NCBI GenBank assembly: GCA_016223085.1
Contig: JACRPS010000004.1
Span: 276,484-340,483 of the forward strand
Source: Chloroflexota bacterium
GTDB lineage: Bacteria > Chloroflexota > Anaerolineae > Aggregatilineales > Phototrophicaceae
Length of the DNA: 64,000 nucleotides
Reading direction: 5' to 3'
Shown here: positions 1 through 7,519 of the stretch, piece by piece
How positions within the stretch are numbered: the stretch's first letter is position 1
How the letters are laid out: every line of letters starts with the position of its first letter
Notes under the pieces: model-generated
Database searches by the model: none
Told to the model about the DNA's origin: nothing
Seen by the model: the letters and a program-made list of their open reading frames with translations, nothing else
Program-made: the position numbers and the translations under genes

Positions 1-1090
1 GCTGTTCCAGCGACTCCGCCATATGGTTGAAAGCCCTTGCCAGCGTCAGCAGTTCGTTGGTGTGTTCAACCTGACGTGTATCCACCCGCGCCGTCAGATC
101 ACCGGCGGCCAGCCGGTCCGTACTGGCAACTAACTGGCGCGTTGGCTGGACGACGAGTCGCCGCGCGCCCACAAAAGCAACCGCCAGCGATACAATGCCC
201 ACCAGTCCCAGCGCCACCAGATATTGCAGGAACAGTTCATTCGCATCGGCAAAAGCGTTGGCATAGCTCATGCCCACAATCACGTAAGCGCTGCCGTTGG
301 TTTTATCCAGCGGCGTAAAACCAAACAGGCGGTAGGACCCGTCCAGCCCGGTGCCTTCTACCGTCCCGGACTGTTCCGCCAGCACCGTCTGAACCACCTG
401 CGGATTCCAGTGCGGCTTGCCGATCAAATCGTCACGACTTGGATAGCGGTAAAGCACAATCCCTTTTCGGTCTATCGCCGTAATCGTTGCATCAGGCGGC
501 AGCGCCGCGCTGGTGATTAAATCGCCCACCTTGCGTAAATCCAGACTTAAACCAAGCTGGTATTTCACCCGGTTGTTCTCGTCAAACACCGGATAAGACA
601 GGGTGACAACCGGCCTTTTGGAAACAATGCCGATTTCAAAATCTCCCACGCTAAAACCCATTCGTTCCATCGCGCGCCGGAACCACAGCCGGTCAACGAC
701 GTTCACCGGGGGCGTAACCGGGATACCAGTGCATACGGTATCGCCGTTGGTATCCACCATAAAGACATTGGTATAGGTGGTAAACTGCTCTCGCAGGCTG
801 ACAAAGAGCGCGTCGCAGGCCGCCGCGTCACCGCTCTTGACGGCAGGGATTTGCGCCAGCGCCACCAGCAACTGCTGCGCGCTGGTGATAAACTGTTCCT
901 GATTGCTGGCGGAAAGCTGGGCTAACCGCAAAGCATCCTGCCGCGCCTTACGAAGCGCAAACGCACTCTGCTGCGAAACGGTGTACCAAGTCAGAAGCAG
1001 CACCGGCACCAGGATAAATACAATCAACAGCAGCAGGCGCGCCTGCAAGCTGGACAGCACTGAGCGAAAGCCCAGCTTTGGATGTCGCAT
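1..1090 (-). CDS. Sensor histidine kinase, N-terminal part (Cache-HAMP), cut by window edge
   Basis: This is the minus-strand reading frame that begins with ATG at 1088-1090 and runs off the left edge, so only about 363 residues are visible. The N-terminus has one transmembrane helix (about residues 18-38, LLLLIVFILVPVLLLTWYTV). A double-Cache-like extracytoplasmic region follows, with a VDRLWFRRAM stretch and a YRYPSRDDLIGKP stretch. A second helix (LVALGLVGIVSLAVAFVGA) leads into a HAMP linker (RLVVQPTRQLVASTDRLAAGDL). The kinase domain would lie beyond the edge. The gene starts 17 bp after the stop of a NarL-type response regulator on the same strand, so the two form a two-component operon. 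Proteins of this layout sense small extracellular ligands. The ligand cannot be told from sequence. Confidence 0.85.
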   Translation of the reverse strand, partial: MRHPKLGFRSVLSSLQARLLLLIVFILVPVLLLTWYTVSQQSAFALRKARQDALRLAQLSASNQEQFITSAQQLLVALAQIPAVKSGDAAACDALFVSLREQFTTYTNVFMVDTNGDTVCTGIPVTPPVNVVDRLWFRRAMERMGFSVGDFEIGIVSKRPVVTLSYPVFDENNRVKYQLGLSLDLRKVGDLITSAALPPDATITAIDRKGIVLYRYPSRDDLIGKPHWNPQVVQTVLAEQSGTVEGTGLDGSYRLFGFTPLDKTNGSAYVIVGMSYANAFADANELFLQYLVALGLVGIVSLAVAFVGARRLVVQPTRQLVASTDRLAAGDLTARVDTRQVEHTNELLTLARAFNHMAESLEQ

Positions 1091-1107
1091 CACGGCAATT
1101 GTCACCT

Positions 1108-1746
1108 CTACTCAACGAGGTGATGCTGGAGCGCCAGTGCAACGGCCTCACTGCGACTGTCCACACTGAGTTTGGAAAAGATATTACTTACATGATTCTT
1201 GACGGTTGACCGGCTGATGTACAGGCGCTCGCCGATTTCACGGTTGTTATAGCCACGCACGATCAGGCCCAGCACTTCGCGTTCGCGTTCGCTCAGGTCA
1301 AACTGTGGCGACGGGCGTGACACGGATTCAATCAGCGCCTGCGTGGCCTCTGGCGACAGCGTTGTCTGCCCGGCGTGCGCCTTGCGGATTCCATCCGCCA
1401 GTTCGTCAATCGAGACATTTTTTAACAGGTAGCTGATCGCGCCCGCTTTTAACACTGCTGGTACCAGTTCGTCATTTTCAAAGCTGGTCAGCGCCACGAC
1501 CTGCGTCTGGGGATGATTGCGCCGGATAACGCGGGTTGCTTCGATGCCATCCACTTCCGGCATCACCAGGTCCATCACCACCACATCCGGCTGAAGTTCG
1601 TCACACAAGCGGATGGCTTCAGCGCCGTTCGACGCTTCGCCTACAAGCTGTAAATCCTCACAGGTTTCCAGAAAAACCGATAAGCCATTACGCACAATCT
1701 CGTGATCGTCAACGATAATAATACGGATACGGCTTGATGCAGTCAC
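1108..1746 (-). CDS. NarL/FixJ-family response regulator
   Basis: A 212-residue two-domain response regulator. The receiver domain (about 1-125) has the acidic pair in IVDDHE and the phosphoacceptor Asp59 in VVVMD, followed by PEVDGIEAT and a conserved Lys in YLLKN. The C-terminal LuxR-type helix-turn-helix (about 148-210) shows the typical LSEREREVLGLIVRGYNN and STVKNHVSNIFSKL signatures. It is first in an operon with the Cache-HAMP sensor kinase, which very probably phosphorylates it. Target genes are not evident. Confidence 0.95.
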   Translation of the reverse strand: MTASSRIRIIIVDDHEIVRNGLSVFLETCEDLQLVGEASNGAEAIRLCDELQPDVVVMDLVMPEVDGIEATRVIRRNHPQTQVVALTSFENDELVPAVLKAGAISYLLKNVSIDELADGIRKAHAGQTTLSPEATQALIESVSRPSPQFDLSEREREVLGLIVRGYNNREIGERLYISRSTVKNHVSNIFSKLSVDSRSEAVALALQHHLVE

Positions 1747-1981
1747 AATCCGTTACTCCATTTGAACGACATACTTCCGTCACGCCTTCCATTATAGCGG
1801 AAAACTGACCAGGTGTTATAGTCATTGGAATAAACTGGTTCGGGAGATTGTGGCACATCCGTTAATGGGCAGCAGCGATAACCTGACCGGCAGAGTGGAG
1901 TCGGGCGGAAGTGCTGACAAAATACTGAAACCGGGGCTTCCGGCAGCGCGTCCCACTCACCGGAAACCCCACCTGTAACCT

Positions 1982-3481
1982 TCAACCGGTGGGCTGACCG
2001 GCGTGCAACTGAGTGTGCAGAAATTCGCTGACAACCCGTTCGCCACGAGGGGTCAGCCGCACCTGTTCATCCTCCAGTATGACCAGATTCAGCGTCCGCA
2101 GCCGGGCAATCGCCAGCCGGGTGTGGGTCGGAGTCCAGCCGAGGTGTTCGTGCAGCCGGTCAGCGGCAAGTTCCTCTGGCGCTTCAGGCCGGCCCTGATG
2201 GTGGTAGATGTGCCCCAGTATCATCTGATCGGCAAACTGCTGCCGTTGCATCCGGCGGCGTAGGGCGGCGGCTACCAGACCGTAGCGGGGCGACAGCACC
2301 CACGCGGCCAGGAAAAACAGGAACGCCATGATAACCATCGAGGCAGAAATGGACGAGTTCCACTGGGTATAACCGTCCAGCCCAACCGTACGGTCGAGAA
2401 AAACCAGTACGTCGCTGATGGGCAGGATGCCGAGGAGCTGCCCGCGCGCCAGTTCGTAGCCGGTCATGGCAGACAGTGCGCCAAAGACCGGGCTAATCAG
2501 CAGCATGATGGCCAGCCGGTCAGTCAGCAGATAGGCAGTAGCCGCCGGGATGATGAAGAAGGCCACCACCAGCACCGAGCCAACCGCGTCGAAGGCGCTG
2601 ACGGCGGTGACGCTGACCAGCGTCATCAGCATATAATTGAGCGCAACGGGGCGGAAACCGAGCGCTGTCGCCAGCGCCGAGTCAAACGAGGTGAGCTTTA
2701 ACTCCTTATAGAACAGCGCGATGAAACCAACGTTCAGCAGTGTCACCAGCCCCATCAGCGTGAGCGACCGGGGCCAGAACACCAGCGCGGGTGGTTCAGG
2801 AATCAGGCGCTCGCGCCACGCTTCGGCGGCACTGTACGTGCCGCAGTTGGCACAGACCTCTTCAAACACCGCTTTCGGGTCGCGCGGGGTGATGCCGCCG
2901 GACGAACAGTTGATGCACCGCCGCCCCATTTCGGCGCGGGGATGGTCGGGCGTAATCACTACATCGTCACAGTTGTCAAAGCAGTGGCTGTTGGTGTTGG
3001 CCCAGGCGACGCCAATCTCCCCCACCAGCACCGCGTCCGTGTCCAGATGAACGTCATCGGCATACCTTGAGATGATAATGATGGCGATGGCAAACAGCAG
3101 CGGAAACACCAGACCCAGCGCCGCATCCTGTTTGACCAGTCCCGACCGCTGCACCAGTTCAGTGAGGATAACGGTCAGGACGCCAGCAGCGGCAGCGCCG
3201 ATGACCAGCAGCGGCGAACTAAGATCGGCTTCCGTACCCAGCAGCCCCACCATCACGAAGAAAGCGACCACAATCCCCAGTAGCACGGTGTGGCTGATCG
3301 CATCACTGGTCAGCGACATTTTCCGCAGCAGCAGGAATACTCCCAGGCAGGCAGTTGAGATGGACACCAGCGCGCCGATCAGGATGGCAACCGCGCGCGG
3401 GTCGCTGAGGGCAGCGTTGAGCTGCTCAATCGGGATGAACTTCACCAGAATAGTGATGATAATCTGTTCCAGCGCGTACAT
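1982..3481 (-). CDS. Metal ABC transporter permease with Cys-rich insert and C-terminal winged helix
   Basis: A 499-residue TroC/TroD/ZnuB-family inner-membrane permease for Mn, Fe or Zn uptake. I place the start at the ATG ending at 3481, one base after the stop of the upstream permease gene, with a GGAG ribosome site. The longer reading only adds residues overlapping that gene. Family motifs include KMSLTSDAISHTVL (about 54-67), HLDTDAVLVGEIG (about 145-157) and FYKELKLTSFDSALA (about 257-271). Two additions are unusual. About 60 extra residues (roughly 160-225) hold six Cys at 167, 171, 189, 192, 210 and 213 (one CxxxC, two CxxC), suggesting a metal-binding or redox loop. A DtxR/MntR-like winged helix follows the last helix (about 415-490). 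It is last in the troABCD-like operon. Confidence 0.85.
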   Translation of the reverse strand: MYALEQIIITILVKFIPIEQLNAALSDPRAVAILIGALVSISTACLGVFLLLRKMSLTSDAISHTVLLGIVVAFFVMVGLLGTEADLSSPLLVIGAAAAGVLTVILTELVQRSGLVKQDAALGLVFPLLFAIAIIIISRYADDVHLDTDAVLVGEIGVAWANTNSHCFDNCDDVVITPDHPRAEMGRRCINCSSGGITPRDPKAVFEEVCANCGTYSAAEAWRERLIPEPPALVFWPRSLTLMGLVTLLNVGFIALFYKELKLTSFDSALATALGFRPVALNYMLMTLVSVTAVSAFDAVGSVLVVAFFIIPAATAYLLTDRLAIMLLISPVFGALSAMTGYELARGQLLGILPISDVLVFLDRTVGLDGYTQWNSSISASMVIMAFLFFLAAWVLSPRYGLVAAALRRRMQRQQFADQMILGHIYHHQGRPEAPEELAADRLHEHLGWTPTHTRLAIARLRTLNLVILEDEQVRLTPRGERVVSEFLHTQLHAGQPTG

Positions 3482-3482
3482 G

Positions 3483-4472
3483 TTACGGTTTCTCCTGAAG
3501 CCCCGCCAGCGCGGCGAACCGCTGCCGGTCACGCTGCTGCTGCCGCAGCGTCCAGATCACGCCGCGACCGGGCGCGATCGCCAGCGATACAGCCACCAGC
3601 ACCGACGCCACCACAATAATCAGCGGGCCGGTTGGCAATCCCTGATCGAGCGCGCTCAGAATCGCGCCAGAAGCGCCAGAAACCGCGCCCAGCAGTGCAG
3701 ACAGCACGACCATCTGGCCGAGATGGTGCGTCCACTGGCGGGCGGCGACCGCCGGCGCAATCAGTAGCCCGACCATCAGGATGACGCCCGCCAGTTGCAA
3801 GCCCAGTACGATGGCAACGACGATCAGCGTGGACAGCAGCATATCCAGCGTCCGCACCGGGTAGCCGTTGGCGCGTGCGAATTCGGCATTGAAGGTGATG
3901 AGCTTAAACTCCTTCCAGAACAGCGCCAGGCAGATGAAGACGACAACGCCAACGACACTGATCAGAATCACATCCTGCTGGACGATGGCGGCAGCCTGGC
4001 CGAAGATGAACGTATCCAGCCCGGCCTGGCTGGCGTCCGGCCTTTGCTGAATGTAGGCCAGCAGCGCGATACCGACGGCAAAAAACGCCGCCAGCGCCAT
4101 GCCCATCGCCGTATCCGGCTTGATACGGGTCGTACGTGTCACCACCGTTACAAAATGCGCTGCCAGCCAACTGGCGATTCCCGCGCCCAGCAGCAGCCAG
4201 CCCAGGTCACGCCCGGCGATCAGGAACGCGACAGCCACGCCCGGCAGCGCCGCGTGCGAGAGTGTGTCGCCCATCAGGCTCTGCTGCCGCAGCACCGCAA
4301 ACGCGCCTAACGCGCCGCTGACCGTACCGAGCATCGCCCCGCCGACGGCAACGGTCGCCAGCGTGTAGGTGTACCGGATGTTAAACAACCAGGCACTGAC
4401 AGGCACAGCCAGTACAAATAGAATGGCAAGAGCGCCGATCCCCAGCCAGCCGCGTTTCTCCTGCTGTGTCAT
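3483..4472 (-). CDS. Metal ABC transporter permease (TroC/ZnuB family)
   Basis: A 329-residue polytopic membrane protein with the ABC-3 permease signatures: QQSLMGDTLSHAALPGVAVAF (about 63-83), a run of hydrophobic helices, and FWKEFKLITFNAEFARANGYP, the usual coupling loop to the ATPase. It should form the membrane pore for a divalent metal together with the second permease downstream. Its start lies 3 bp after the ATPase stop, and its stop lies one base before the next permease start, so the operon is translationally tight. It lacks the Cys-rich insert and the winged helix seen in its partner. The metal cannot be chosen between Mn, Zn and Fe from this protein alone. Confidence 0.9.
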   Translation of the reverse strand: MTQQEKRGWLGIGALAILFVLAVPVSAWLFNIRYTYTLATVAVGGAMLGTVSGALGAFAVLRQQSLMGDTLSHAALPGVAVAFLIAGRDLGWLLLGAGIASWLAAHFVTVVTRTTRIKPDTAMGMALAAFFAVGIALLAYIQQRPDASQAGLDTFIFGQAAAIVQQDVILISVVGVVVFICLALFWKEFKLITFNAEFARANGYPVRTLDMLLSTLIVVAIVLGLQLAGVILMVGLLIAPAVAARQWTHHLGQMVVLSALLGAVSGASGAILSALDQGLPTGPLIIVVASVLVAVSLAIAPGRGVIWTLRQQQRDRQRFAALAGLQEKP

Positions 4473-4475
4473 GGC

Positions 4476-5246
4476 CTAAACCTCCATCCGGTCGCGGCTG
4501 CTGGCCAGCGTTGAGATGCGCCCACCATAGGTCTTCATGAGGTTGTCCTCGGTGTAAACGACCTCGGTCGGACCGCTGGCGATCAGTTGCACGTTCAGCA
4601 GCGCCACCCAGTCGAAGTATTCTGGCACGGTTTGCAGATCGTGATGGACGACGATCACTGTCTTCCCCCGCGCGCGCAGTTCGTGCAGCAGGGTGACAAT
4701 GGCGCGTTCGGTCACGGCGTCTACGGCGGCAAAGGGTTCATCCATGAAATAAAGCTGCGCATCCTGCACCAGCGCGCGCGCCAGGAAGGTGCGCTGCTGC
4801 TGCCCACCGGAAAGCTGGCTGATCTGCCGATGCGCCAGATCGGACAGGCTAACCTGTTCCAGCGCGGCCATCGCCAGCTCGCGTTCCCGTTTGCCCGGTC
4901 GCCTGAACCAACCCAGCTTGCCATACAACCCCATCATCACCACATCCAGCACCGATGTTGGGAAGTCCCAGTCCACACTGCTGCGCTGTGGCACGTAGCC
5001 CACCAGGTGGCGCGCTCTGGCATACGGCTGGCCGTAGAACCGGATGTCCCCGGTCGCACGGGGGATCAGGTCCAGTGCGGCTTTAATCAGCGTGCTTTTC
5101 CCCGCGCCATTTGGACCGACAACGGCCATCAGTACGCCCTCTGGCACCTGCAAATCCACATCCCACAGTGCCGGGCTACTGTTGTAGGCGACCGTCAGAT
5201 CGTGGATGTCGAGCGCAAAATCATCATGGTTGGTATGGTTCACCAT
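4476..5246 (-). CDS. Metal ABC transporter ATP-binding protein (TroB/MntB/ZnuC type)
   Basis: A 256-residue ABC ATPase that powers the metal importer. Walker A is GPNGAGKST, the Q-loop is in VGYVPQRSS, the signature is LSGGQQQR, Walker B is [14 protein letters not shown] and the switch His is in VHHDL. I chose the ATG ending at 5246 because AGGAGG lies six bases upstream of it; a longer frame adds five residues without a ribosome site. It sits between the solute-binding protein gene and the two permease genes, the usual troABCD order. The spacing to the first permease is 3 bp. Confidence 0.95.
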   Translation of the reverse strand: MVNHTNHDDFALDIHDLTVAYNSSPALWDVDLQVPEGVLMAVVGPNGAGKSTLIKAALDLIPRATGDIRFYGQPYARARHLVGYVPQRSSVDWDFPTSVLDVVMMGLYGKLGWFRRPGKRERELAMAALEQVSLSDLAHRQISQLSGGQQQRTFLARALVQDAQLYFMDEPFAAVDAVTERAIVTLLHELRARGKTVIVVHHDLQTVPEYFDWVALLNVQLIASGPTEVVYTEDNLMKTYGGRISTLASSRDRMEV

Positions 5247-5257
5247 TGGATACCTCC

Positions 5258-5372
5258 TCAATGTGATGAAACCGCATCGAGCAGTTCCGCTGGCGGGACA
5301 GGTTCAAGCCCTTCAGGCCAGGGCGGAATGGGATAGCCATACGATTGTAAGATCGTGATGATGTTTAGTACA
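5258..5372 (-). pseudogene. Possible remnant of the solute-binding protein C-terminus (other frame)
   Basis: Directly after the stop of the solute-binding protein, another minus-strand frame reads NIITILQSYGYPIPPWPEG, then a short Pro/Glu-rich tail, and stops at 5258-5260, just before the ribosome site of the ATPase gene. NIITI resembles the NV(D/E)TI stretch near the end of TroA/ZnuA proteins. The usual residues between LYSD and that stretch are missing. I infer a short out-of-frame deletion near 5368, or an assembly error, but the match is short. Confidence 0.35.
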
Positions 5373-6225
5373 ACTGGCGCACCCCCAGCCCAACCTGTCC
5401 GCCGCCCGCATTCACCGCTTCCCGCACTGCTTCGATGGCGTCCGGCGGCACGCTGCTTTCAACAAACATCACTGGAATCCCGTTGTCCATGACAAACCTC
5501 GCGATGTTCTGAATATCAGCCACGCCGGCTTCGTCTTCCGTGCTGATCCCCTGCAAGCCACGCACGTTCCAGCCAAAGGCCGCGCCGAAGTACTGGAACG
5601 CGTCGTGGGACGTGACCAGCGTGCGCTGCTGTTCCGGCACCTGGGACATCGCTTCTAGCGCCCAGGTGTAGAGGGTGTCCAGATCGGCAATATAGGCGTC
5701 GGCATTAGCGGCGTAAACGTCGGCATGTGCCGGGTCCACTTCGCTTAAAACTTCCACCAGCCCTTCCGCCGCAAGCTGCCAGTTACGAGGGTCAAACCAG
5801 AAGTGCGGGTCATCCACATTGGTTAGTTCTTCGGATAAGGTGAAACCGCCAATGACAAACCCTGCTGCTTTAACTGGGTCGGACAGCGCGTATACTCGCA
5901 CATTGCGCTCGCCGAGGGCTTCAAACACGGTGTCAAACTGGCCTTCCAGATGCAACCCACTGTAGATCACCAGGTCAGCCTGACTCATGGCGGCGATATT
6001 CGCTTCAGTCGGCTGGTACAGGTGGGGGTCAACACCGGCGCCCATGAGCGGTGTAATTTGCACCCACTCGTCTGCCCCTTCCCCGGCCAGGATACGGGTC
6101 AGGTCGGTGGCCTGAGTAGTGGTCGTAACCACTTTCAATGCATGATCATTGTTGGCATGTACTCCGCCAACGAGAACGAGCAGCATCAGCAGGAGGCTGA
6201 AGAGTATTCGAGTGAAGGCAATCAT
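5365..6225 (-). CDS. Metal ABC transporter solute-binding protein (TroA/ZnuA family), C-terminus apparently lost
   Basis: A 286-residue exported metal-binding protein. The start is the ATG ending at 6225, with AAGGGAGAG upstream and a signal peptide (MIAFTRILFSLLLMLLVLVG) directly after. Family metal ligands are visible as His in GVDPHLY, His in DDPHFWFD and His in TSHDAFQYFG. The frame stops after VGLGVRQLY. In relatives this point continues into LYSDA..., which supplies the fourth ligand (Asp) and about 30 more residues. The gene therefore looks truncated, and a plausible tail persists in another frame. It is the first gene of the metal operon. It may still bind metal weakly, or the stop may be a sequence error. 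Confidence 0.85.
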   Translation of the reverse strand: MIAFTRILFSLLLMLLVLVGGVHANNDHALKVVTTTTQATDLTRILAGEGADEWVQITPLMGAGVDPHLYQPTEANIAAMSQADLVIYSGLHLEGQFDTVFEALGERNVRVYALSDPVKAAGFVIGGFTLSEELTNVDDPHFWFDPRNWQLAAEGLVEVLSEVDPAHADVYAANADAYIADLDTLYTWALEAMSQVPEQQRTLVTSHDAFQYFGAAFGWNVRGLQGISTEDEAGVADIQNIARFVMDNGIPVMFVESSVPPDAIEAVREAVNAGGGQVGLGVRQLY

Positions 6226-6265
6226 GTAGAGACTCTCCCTTAGTAAACATCTACGGCAACTATGT

Positions 6266-6288
6266 TTAGCCAACCCTTTTTAGGCTAA
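6266..6288. promoter_or_regulatory. Candidate DtxR/MntR-type operator upstream of the metal operon
   Basis: An inverted repeat TTAGCC-N11-GGCTAA lies about 40 bp upstream of the solute-binding protein start. It is followed by a further AGCTAA half-site, so the block is rich in TTAGGCTAA-like half-sites. DtxR, IdeR and MntR operators are built from such TTAGG/CCTAA halves, and metal importers are their usual targets. The assignment is by motif and position only. Confidence 0.4.
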
Positions 6289-6411
6289 GCTAACATCAAG
6301 CTGTTGTCAAGTGGTTTGTTGAAGCTGATGTTCTCATTCGAATTACATTTTTCTAATAATCGCCTTCGTAAAGTAGAGACATAAAAGCAACCCGGTGGGA
6401 ACGGAGCAGCT

Positions 6412-6918
6412 ATGACTGAACGTGTTGGAGACCTGGAAATTGGACAGGACCTGGAATTCCAGCGGCGTGCCTGGGCCGTTCAGCGGGTGGCGTGGATAGG
6501 GATGCTGCTGTTTATTATCGCTGCCCTGTTAGGACTGCTAGGCGATTCCGGCCCTCTGAGCAACGCAACTGCTGGCAGCGAAGCGGACGGGCTGCAAATC
6601 CAGTACCACCGGTTTATGCGGCAGGGCAAACCCATGTCACTGACAGTTCAGGCCGAGGTGCCAGCGGGACAAAACACTCTGCGCCTGCGGGTTAATCGCG
6701 CTTACCTCGACCGCTTTCAGCTTGACCAGATTACCCCCGACCCGGAATCGGTTGCTGCGCGTGACGGACAGCTTGTCTACGAGTTTGCGCTGGAAAATCC
6801 TGCCGGTCAGGTGACAATCAAGTTCAACATGCGCCCAGAGCAAGGTGGGTTCGTAACCGGAGAAATCGGCCTCGATGGTAGTGAAACGCTTTCCATCAAC
6901 CAGTTTATCTATCCATGA
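6412..6918 (+). CDS. Single-pass membrane protein of unknown function
   Basis: A 168-residue protein I do not recognise as a named family. The N-terminus (about 1-25) is cytoplasmic in character, one transmembrane helix follows (about 27-46, [19 protein letters not shown]), and the rest is a soluble, probably extracytoplasmic beta-rich domain with regularly spaced hydrophobic residues ([20 protein letters not shown] and a [20 protein letters not shown] stretch). The start is supported by GGAGCAGCT upstream. It lies 22 bp before a DUF421-type gene on the same strand, so the two are probably co-transcribed. Confidence 0.75.
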   Translation: MTERVGDLEIGQDLEFQRRAWAVQRVAWIGMLLFIIAALLGLLGDSGPLSNATAGSEADGLQIQYHRFMRQGKPMSLTVQAEVPAGQNTLRLRVNRAYLDRFQLDQITPDPESVAARDGQLVYEFALENPAGQVTIKFNMRPEQGGFVTGEIGLDGSETLSINQFIYP

Positions 6919-6940
6919 TTATCGGACAAGGACTAAATCC

Positions 6941-7399
6941 ATGGAATCGGTGCTGCGCGGTATCGCTATTTACGTCATCATCATGATTATCTTTCGCTTC
7001 AGCGGCAAACGCTCGCTGGCGCAGATTACAACGTTTGATTTTGTGCTGCTGTTGATTATCAGCGAGACGACACAGCAGGCTCTGGTTGGCGAAGATTTTT
7101 CAATCACGAGCGCAACGACGTTGATCGTCACATTAATGGGGCTGGACATAGGTCTCTCGCTGTTAAAACAGCGCTCGAAACGGATTGAAAAGCTGGTGGA
7201 CAGCGTGCCACTCATCATCGTGGAAAACGGCAAACCGTTAAAAGATCGCATGGAGAAGGCCCGGGTTGATGAGGAAGACGTGCTGACCGCCGCGCGGGAA
7301 CTGCGCGGACTGGAGCGCATGGAACAGGTGAAATACGCGGTGCTGGAACGCAGCGGTGGGATTTCGATTGTGCCCTTCGAGCATGAAGTCGGCCATTGA
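6941..7399 (+). CDS. DUF421/YetF-type membrane protein
   Basis: A 152-residue protein matching the DUF421 (YetF) family: an N-terminal transmembrane part ([38 protein letters not shown]; a third helix near [18 protein letters not shown]) and a short cytoplasmic alpha/beta domain ([13 protein letters not shown] ... [17 protein letters not shown] ... [16 protein letters not shown]). The conserved RFSGKR and DxxxxxxISE features are present. I use the ATG at 6941, with AAGGA upstream, rather than an earlier one that overlaps the preceding gene. The family role is unclear; Bacillus relatives affect membrane or spore properties. It ends 46 bp before tRNA-Asp. Confidence 0.85.
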   Translation: MESVLRGIAIYVIIMIIFRFSGKRSLAQITTFDFVLLLIISETTQQALVGEDFSITSATTLIVTLMGLDIGLSLLKQRSKRIEKLVDSVPLIIVENGKPLKDRMEKARVDEEDVLTAARELRGLERMEQVKYAVLERSGGISIVPFEHEVGH

Positions 7400-7445
7400 C
7401 AGGGTAAGCAAGGGCTGATATACTCGTCACCATTCATCCAAACTA

Positions 7446-7519
7446 GGGGGTGTGGTGTAGCGGCCTAACATACTGCCCTGTCAAGGCAGAGACCGCGGGT
7501 TCGAATCCCGTCATCCCCG
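7446..7519 (+). tRNA. tRNA-Asp (anticodon GTC)
   Basis: A 74-nt cloverleaf. The acceptor arm GGGGGTG pairs with CATCCCC with one G-T pair. The anticodon stem CTGCC/GGCAG encloses loop CTGTCAA with anticodon GTC. The T arm is GCGGG-TTCGAAT-CCCGT, and the discriminator base is G. The CCA end is not encoded. The 3' 13 bases are repeated at 47447-47459, and a serine recombinase gene on the other strand runs into this tRNA, so it is the integration target of the island. Confidence 0.95.

Noticed and set aside
1743..1985. 80-residue minus-strand frame between the response regulator and the metal permease
   Set aside because: It overlaps both neighbours at its ends, has unlikely composition and no ribosome site or known domain.
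7187..7445. Antisense frames over the DUF421 gene
   Set aside because: They are shadows of a well-supported gene on the plus strand.
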